In this document: positions 58,775 to 64,000 of the stretch, one piece after another
How positions within the stretch are numbered: position 1 is the first letter of the stretch
Layout of the letters: the number at the start of each line of letters is the position of its first letter
From: Gliomastix tumulicola
Taxonomy: Eukaryota; Ascomycota; Sordariomycetes; Hypocreales; Bionectriaceae
NCBI GenBank assembly: GCA_001599755.1
Contig: BCHX01000006.1
Location: 2,839,336 to 2,903,335 of the forward strand
Length of the DNA stretch: 64,000 nt
Direction: 5' to 3'
Notes under the pieces: generated by a model
Databases searched by the model: none
What the model saw: the letters and a program-made list of their open reading frames with translations, nothing else
Told to the model about the DNA's origin: nothing
Position numbers and translations under genes: made by a program

Positions 58775-59918
58775 GGTAGATGGTTGCGTGATTCGATGGG
58801 TTCAGTGCGTGTCGAGATGATGCAACGTCTGTGTCCATGTATTTGTTAAGTATTTCGTCTCCATGCGTGGCATCCTGATAACGCCACTGGTGCCCCTCAA
58901 CACCAAACTTTGGGGTTAGTCGGGAAAGGTAATTCCGGTCAGTTCTAGTCGCCTCATAAGCTTTGGAGTGCTGCTATGCGACGAAGTATGATTGCTCTGC
59001 ATCACCATACAGCCTCTAGTGGCTCTTCAGAGCTGTCATAGTATTTCTGTATTTCTACTTTTCGTGATGGCCTCCGAATCCCATCGGCTGTTTTGGATGG
59101 CTGTTTTGGATGATGGTCTCTGGTGTCTGCTTCGGCCAGGCGCTGGGGATGCTGCTCCTCCTCCCCTCAGCTGTGCTGATGCCGCTGATTTCGGGTTTAA
59201 GATCCCGCTTCGGAGACTCTTTTCCTTGAAATATCCGTCCGTATTCACGGGGTAATGCGACCTCATCACCAAGCCTGCGCTTTGACATTTCCTGACACGG
59301 ACTGGTGACTTTTGCCTCATGGATGGACTAACCTCCTGCAGGAGCATGCCGTCACAGGACAATGCATTTAGCGTCAGGCAGAACAAGCGAGATTGGACGA
59401 TCGACAGCTATCGGGGGGCCGAGGTCCACCTGTCAGTCTGCTCTGGGGTTCTCTCCGCAAATGCTGAGTTGGGCTTGGAACACGATTTCCGAGATGCTGG
59501 AGACGTAGATCTGGTGTAATGAAGCAATAGACGGCAGGTTTCATTGGAAGGCCCCTTTGTCCCTGCTGATGAGTATAAAACTCATGATCTGCAGCGTAGC
59601 TTATTGTATTCGCTCCGTCGTTAGCGCATTCGAGTCCCGTGATCCGGGCCGTCCCCGGATAGCTTCATCCAGAGCCCTTCGCCCTCCTTATCAGGTCCGG
59701 CAGTTGAACATGCAGCTCCTACAGAGACGAATGGCTGGTGTAGTGGCATTGAAGGTGGATGTGCTCTGATATAGGGCGCAGGATGTCATATATGTCCCCT
59801 TCTGCTTGCGGCATGGGTAGATGATAACCAAATTCATTGCTTTTTACGATCAAATTTGCAGTATTTCATCGACCATCACCATTCGTTTCGGGGAATATTC
59901 ATATCCGTAATCTTGAAA
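58775..59918. other. 1.1-kb divergent intergenic region
   Basis: It holds promoters of the SDR and the efflux pump. Frames at 58992-59519 lack support; TTCGAGTCC near 59629 has no surrounding tRNA fold. Confidence 0.55.
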
Positions 59919-62314
59919 ATGTCTGAGACGGAGACAAGCCCGCCTCAAGGGCCAAGTGTTGAGCAGAAAGGGTCTGCAGAGATGGCCCCCAAGGACATTG
60001 AGAAGTCATCCCACGATGAGAACGCCATCAGGCAGGCATCTTATATCCCCCAAAGGGATGAGGAGTACAATGTCACTTTCAAGACTTGGATCGTGGTCTG
60101 GGTGAGCATCAGGTCCCTATCCCCTGCACCGTCCTGCCTGTACTCACGTTTCAATTCAACAACAGATCCTTGCATGGTCCTATGGCATCTCTTTCTGGAT
60201 CGTGCCGACTCTCAGCGCATGCCAGACTGGAGTAGCTACACAGCTTGGGGATGTAAGCCAACAGAGCTGGTATATCCCAGTCTATACGATGACAGGTAAT
60301 TAGCTCTTGGCCTCAGCCTAGGTATCTATTTACTGATAGTGCGACACCTGAGCAGTCACTCTTGCATTCATGTAAGTCCCCCCCCCCCCCCCCGGTAGCC
60401 TTCATTCCCATTGGTCACATACTGACGTGAGCATAGGATCTGTGGCGCCAACTCCGACCTCTTTGGTCGCCGTTGGTTTATCATTGGTGGCAATGTACTT
60501 CTCTTCATTGGATTCATTGTCGGCGGTACGGCAAAGAACAACACGTCAATGATTGTAGCGATGGCTTTTATCGGATTTGTGAGCGCCACTTTCTTCCCTA
60601 TCCATGAAATGTTCCTCTTTCACCGAGCATAGCAGTCCTAATATAGTGTCTAGGGCGGCGGAAACGCACAACTTGCGGCCTTCGGTACGACAATATCACC
60701 CACTGCCATGACAACGGAACCACTTGGCTCCTCCTCCTTGCTAACATGTGAAAAGCACTACCCGAGCTGCTTCCCAACAAATGGCGTCATTCAGCAATCG
60801 TCCTTGCCGATGTAGTACGTGGCCGTGAAATGGTACGGGCAAAGCCAGAGAAGCAGATGCTGACGGTCTATAGGGCGTCTACGTCAGTGTCATCATCGGA
60901 CCTATTGCAGGGCGATTTGCTATTCAAGATGGAGAAGTCGTAAGTCTTGACTCGACCGTTACTAGTCCTTGAGATCTAACCAAACGGCAGTGGAGATGGC
61001 TCTTCTACGCCCCTGCTATCGCTGTCGTCCTATCCTTCATCGGCTTGTACCTCTACTACTACCCGCCAAAGCATCCTCGCGGCCTGCCGACTGAGCAAGC
61101 GTTCCGCGAGCTTGACTATGTTGGCGCCATCCTGTTCATCCTTGCCACGACACTCATTCTCGTAGGCATTGTCTACACCACGACCCTCCCGTCGGACGAT
61201 CCCCGCGTCATCGGGACCCTTTGCTCCGGCTTCGGCTGCCTTGTTGCTTTCGGTCTCTGGGAGACCTTTGCTCCTCTGAAGCAGCCCCTGACACCAACAC
61301 GAATCTTCACCCGTGACCATGGCCGGGAACTTACGGCGCCATTCGTCGTCGGCTTCGTCGTCACCATGTTCTACTACTGTCTCAATGTGGTGTATCCAAC
61401 CATGATCCAGGTCTTCTTCACAGATGAGAACACGTCCTTCCGATACGCGGCCGTTCTCACACTGCCGCAGAATTTGGGCCTCACGCTCGGCGCCGTGTTG
61501 CTGACGTGCTTTGGATCCATGATAGGCAGGTGGCGTTGGACGCTGACGGGGTCAGTGACCATCATGGTGGTCTTCGGGGCACTCCTTGCTCTTGGGACGC
61601 CCGATCGGTTTGGTATGGTGATCGCTTTCATCTTCCTTAGTGAGATTGGTTTCGGGTGGGCGCAGTATCTCAGCATTGCGTACATCCAGTTCGGCACGGA
61701 TCAGGTATTCCCTGTCTCGGTCCCTTGCTCATCTTTGATCATTGCTAACTCCAGGTGTTCAGGTTGAATTAGGCATCTCAGGGGGATTAGCGTAAGTGCT
61801 CACAAGTCTACAGTCATCCTTGCCTTGCCATGACCTCTGTTGCTGATCACGAACAGTGGTGTTGCTAGATTCGCGGGTGGCTCCGTAGCCATCAGTATCT
61901 ACACCACAATTTTAACCAATGTCCAAGGCAACGAGGCCGCCCGGATCGTCCCAGCCGCTGCCATCGCCGCCGGTCTACCCGAGTCTTCCGCCCAAGCTCT
62001 GCTCGCGGCTCTCCCGCTCGGCTCAGCAGCCCTAGCCGAAGTTCCAGGCATCACGACAGAGATCATCGTGGCGGCCTCGGAAGCATTCAAGCAAAGCTTT
62101 GTCGTCGGCCTACGGACCACTTGCCTGTCTTCTTTGTCGTTCGGTATTGTCGGAATCATTGGTAGGCGTTTCCCATTCGTGCCTCAAGGATGGCTGATTA
62201 TACTAACATGAGACAGCTTGTCTTTTCTGCCAGGACATTGAGCATAAGATGAATGACAAGATCGAGATCTTCCTTGAGAACGACGAAAACGCGGACAAGA
62301 ACAGATTCCACTAG
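59919..62314 (+). CDS. MFS efflux pump, TRI12/siderophore-type (14 TM)
   Basis: Eleven exons join in frame to 590 aa: 59919-60101, 60166-60295, 60356-60371, 60437-60578, 60654-60684, 60756-60814, 60874-60939, 60991-61704, 61763-61791, 61857-62161 and 62217-62314. The acidic, polar N-tail and long C-terminal half with about fourteen helices fit the DHA2 group that includes trichothecene and siderophore transporters. Motifs include NSDLFGRRWFIIGGN (motif A, after TM2), FGGGNAQLAAFALPEL and WRWLFYAPA. The amphipathic C-tail has EHKMNDKIEIFL. Exon 3 is a 16-nt micro-exon, and intron 3 begins with a C16 run. The cargo is unknown. Confidence 0.88.
60378..60393. repeat. C16 tract in intron 3 of efflux pump
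   Basis: Sixteen consecutive C directly follow the GTAAGT donor at 60372. Confidence 0.9.
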
Positions 62315-63421
62315 GTGCCGCCCCGGAAGGTCATAGGACTGCTTGATGTCAGGCGGGTTTGATCTTTCTATGCTACGGACCAGATGTATCTTCGTCTTTT
62401 GCCACGGTCCTGCTCTTGAAACAGACTTAATATGCCCACGTCTCCCCATTTTAATATACCCCTTTACTTAAGTTAAATATAGCGGTAGTGGTAGTATACT
62501 TAATCCAAAGAAACGAGACGTTCCATCAATAACATATGGCAAGCATGACATATGCTTGGCCCAACGCTTGAGACGAATGCCACTTGCGTGTGACAATGGA
62601 TAACCAATCCTAGCAATTCCCATCCAAAGCTAGTGTGAAGGAGGAAGATATCATCCAAGTAGACATTCCCGAAGCAATTGCTACCGAGCCTAGCTACCGA
62701 TGTGATTCTGTCAACGACGGGCCTCTTCCTAACAGTCTACACCAATCTCAGTCTGTCCATTCATAAGTGTCCTACATGAGCGCCAGTGATTTTGCCGCCA
62801 TGAATCCCTGTGCTCCGTTCCATGGTTCGGATAACTTCACCCGCGGCTTCGGTCAACCCCAGTTCGCCCCAACAGCCATACTTTGCAGACCCATGATCCG
62901 TTAGCTCCTTCCCCCGCCTTCTTCCCTTTAGTCCTCCCGGAACATGGATCACGGGAGGAACACGAAGACCTCCCAGGAGAGCTGACGGATAGCGCCAAGG
63001 CATGGTCGGAGAATATTCCCATGGACCCTGTGGAGTTTTCAGGGTGTAGTGACCTCAGGAACTATGGGGTATTGAGAGGTGTAGTGACCTGAAAATGATG
63101 TGTGTGCGTGGAGAGCTCGGAAGCATGTTGGCCTGGGCCGACGCCATGAATCATTGCCTGTACTCGCGTGTTGTGCGCCGAGGTGGCTTTCGAGTTCCAG
63201 CGCAGTGGAAATCGAGTCCCTGCCGGAAGTGTCCGCAGGTCTGTCTCAAGAGATGGTCTGTTTGTGGCTGAGGATGGGACATCGACAGGGTGTGACGTTG
63301 GGCACTCAGAAGGTATGTGCCATACAAAACTCTCCCACACCTTCGCATTTTCCATTCTTTCATCCTCTCAGAGTAGACACCTGGTGCTAGACATACTTCC
63401 ATCGCAACTCAGACGCCCCTC
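62315..63421. other. 1.1-kb intergenic region
   Basis: No supported gene. Short frames on both strands at 62761-63402 overlap each other and lack domains. Confidence 0.55.
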
Positions 63422-64000
63422 ATGTCGGAGACCATCCCCCTCACCGAGCGCTTCTTCCTCTACGGCCGTTGCAACATGGTCCTAGACCGGTACGACGACG
63501 TAAGCCCAGCCACATATCCATCATCCCCCCTTCCTCCGAGACCAAGTGCACATCTAACAGGACAGGGTCCAGTGGCAGAGAGCGTATGACAAACTCGGCG
63601 AGTACGTCTTCGCCAACGAACCCAACACCCTGACGTACTACTTCGGCATCCCCCTCGAGCACGCCGCCGACCACTCCCGAACGGACTCCATGCTCGCCTT
63701 CGAGGCCTACCGCTCCCGCGCGGACCTCTACGACGTCCACATCAAGTCCGACGTGATGAAGGACCACTTCCTGCCCAGCGCGGGTCCCGCCATGGCCACG
63801 GGTCTCGACCTCACGCACTTCTCCGCCGTGGGCGGCTTCCTCGACCGCGGCGGGAGGAAGAAGGAGTGCGGCGTGATGCACGACGTCGAGGTGAGATGCC
63901 ACGACGCCGCGGCGAGGAAGGAGCTTCTCGGGGCGCTGAGGATGCTGTGTGGATTGGTCGAGACGGAGCAGATTCGTTCGGCAGGGGAAGGGGAAGACGG
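63422..64000 (+). CDS. ABM-domain small monooxygenase-like protein, partial
   Basis: Exon 1 is 63422-63499 and exon 2 runs from 63561 past the window end, so the C-terminus is missing. The visible part is about 172 aa. ERFFLYGRCNMVLDRYDD, RVQWQRAYDKLGEYVFANEP and TLTYYFGIPL fit the antibiotic-biosynthesis-monooxygenase (ferredoxin-like) fold of small quinol or anthrone oxygenases. The later VMKDHFLP and THFSAVGGF match the end of the first ABM module. A second module may start near 63870 (ECGVMHDVEVRCHD). An alternative acceptor at 63565 would shift frame, so 63560 is preferred. Confidence 0.72.

Noticed and set aside
59600..59700. Possible tRNA, from a TTCGAGTCC motif near 59629
   Set aside because: No acceptor, D or anticodon stems could be paired around it.
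1..64000. CRISPR arrays, operons, IS elements, integrated viral genes
   Set aside because: Spliced monocistronic eukaryotic genes throughout; no spaced repeat array, transposase, integrase or capsid-like frame was seen. The only regular array is the exon repeat of the precursor.

Overview
The window is nuclear DNA from a filamentous ascomycete (Pezizomycotina). Genes carry short introns (about 50-70 nt) with GTRWGT-like donors, CTRAY branch sites and YAG acceptors. The families are typical of plant-associated or saprotrophic moulds: UstYa/DUF3328 proteins, Zn2Cys6 regulators, MFS sugar permeases, secreted glycosidases and an A-T-TE synthetase. The species cannot be named from sequence alone. 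All gene models were assembled by eye from splice signals and reading-frame continuity, so exon edges are predictions.

Layout. 0.7-5.4 kb: an MFS sugar permease and a PLL-like beta-propeller lectin. 6.0 kb: tRNA-Lys(UUU). 7.0-19.8 kb: the most notable region, a candidate dikaritin-type RiPP cluster. Its centre is a small secreted precursor gene (13058-13988, minus) with six identical core repeats. Each repeat lies on its own exon and ends in a Lys-Arg (Kex2-type) site. Four UstYa-family genes (6972-7937 -, 15383-16497 -, 17054-18094 +, 18826-19791 +) and a secreted GH3 glycosidase (9737-12969 +) surround it. UstYa proteins are the oxidases that cyclise ustiloxin, phomopsin, asperipin and victorin-type peptides, so the region probably makes a secreted cyclic peptide from a Trp/Tyr-containing core.

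21-28 kb: an alginate-lyase-like secreted protein, then a divergent pair of an NRPS-like A-T-TE synthetase and a ketopantoate-reductase-like enzyme, possibly a second small metabolite locus. 28-34.3 kb is gene-poor. It holds a GH79 relic, a small one-TM gene and a transcription-factor gene broken by a poly-C frameshift.

34.8-45.9 kb: an SDR, a GH29 alpha-L-fucosidase, a secreted epoxide hydrolase, a hexose-type MFS transporter and a Zn2Cys6 regulator, which look like a carbon-use neighbourhood. 46.2-64 kb: folylpolyglutamate synthase, a 612-aa polytopic membrane protein of unknown function, a second Zn2Cys6 regulator, a large F-box/ankyrin protein, an SDR, a TRI12-like MFS efflux pump and the start of an ABM-type small monooxygenase-like gene cut by the window end.
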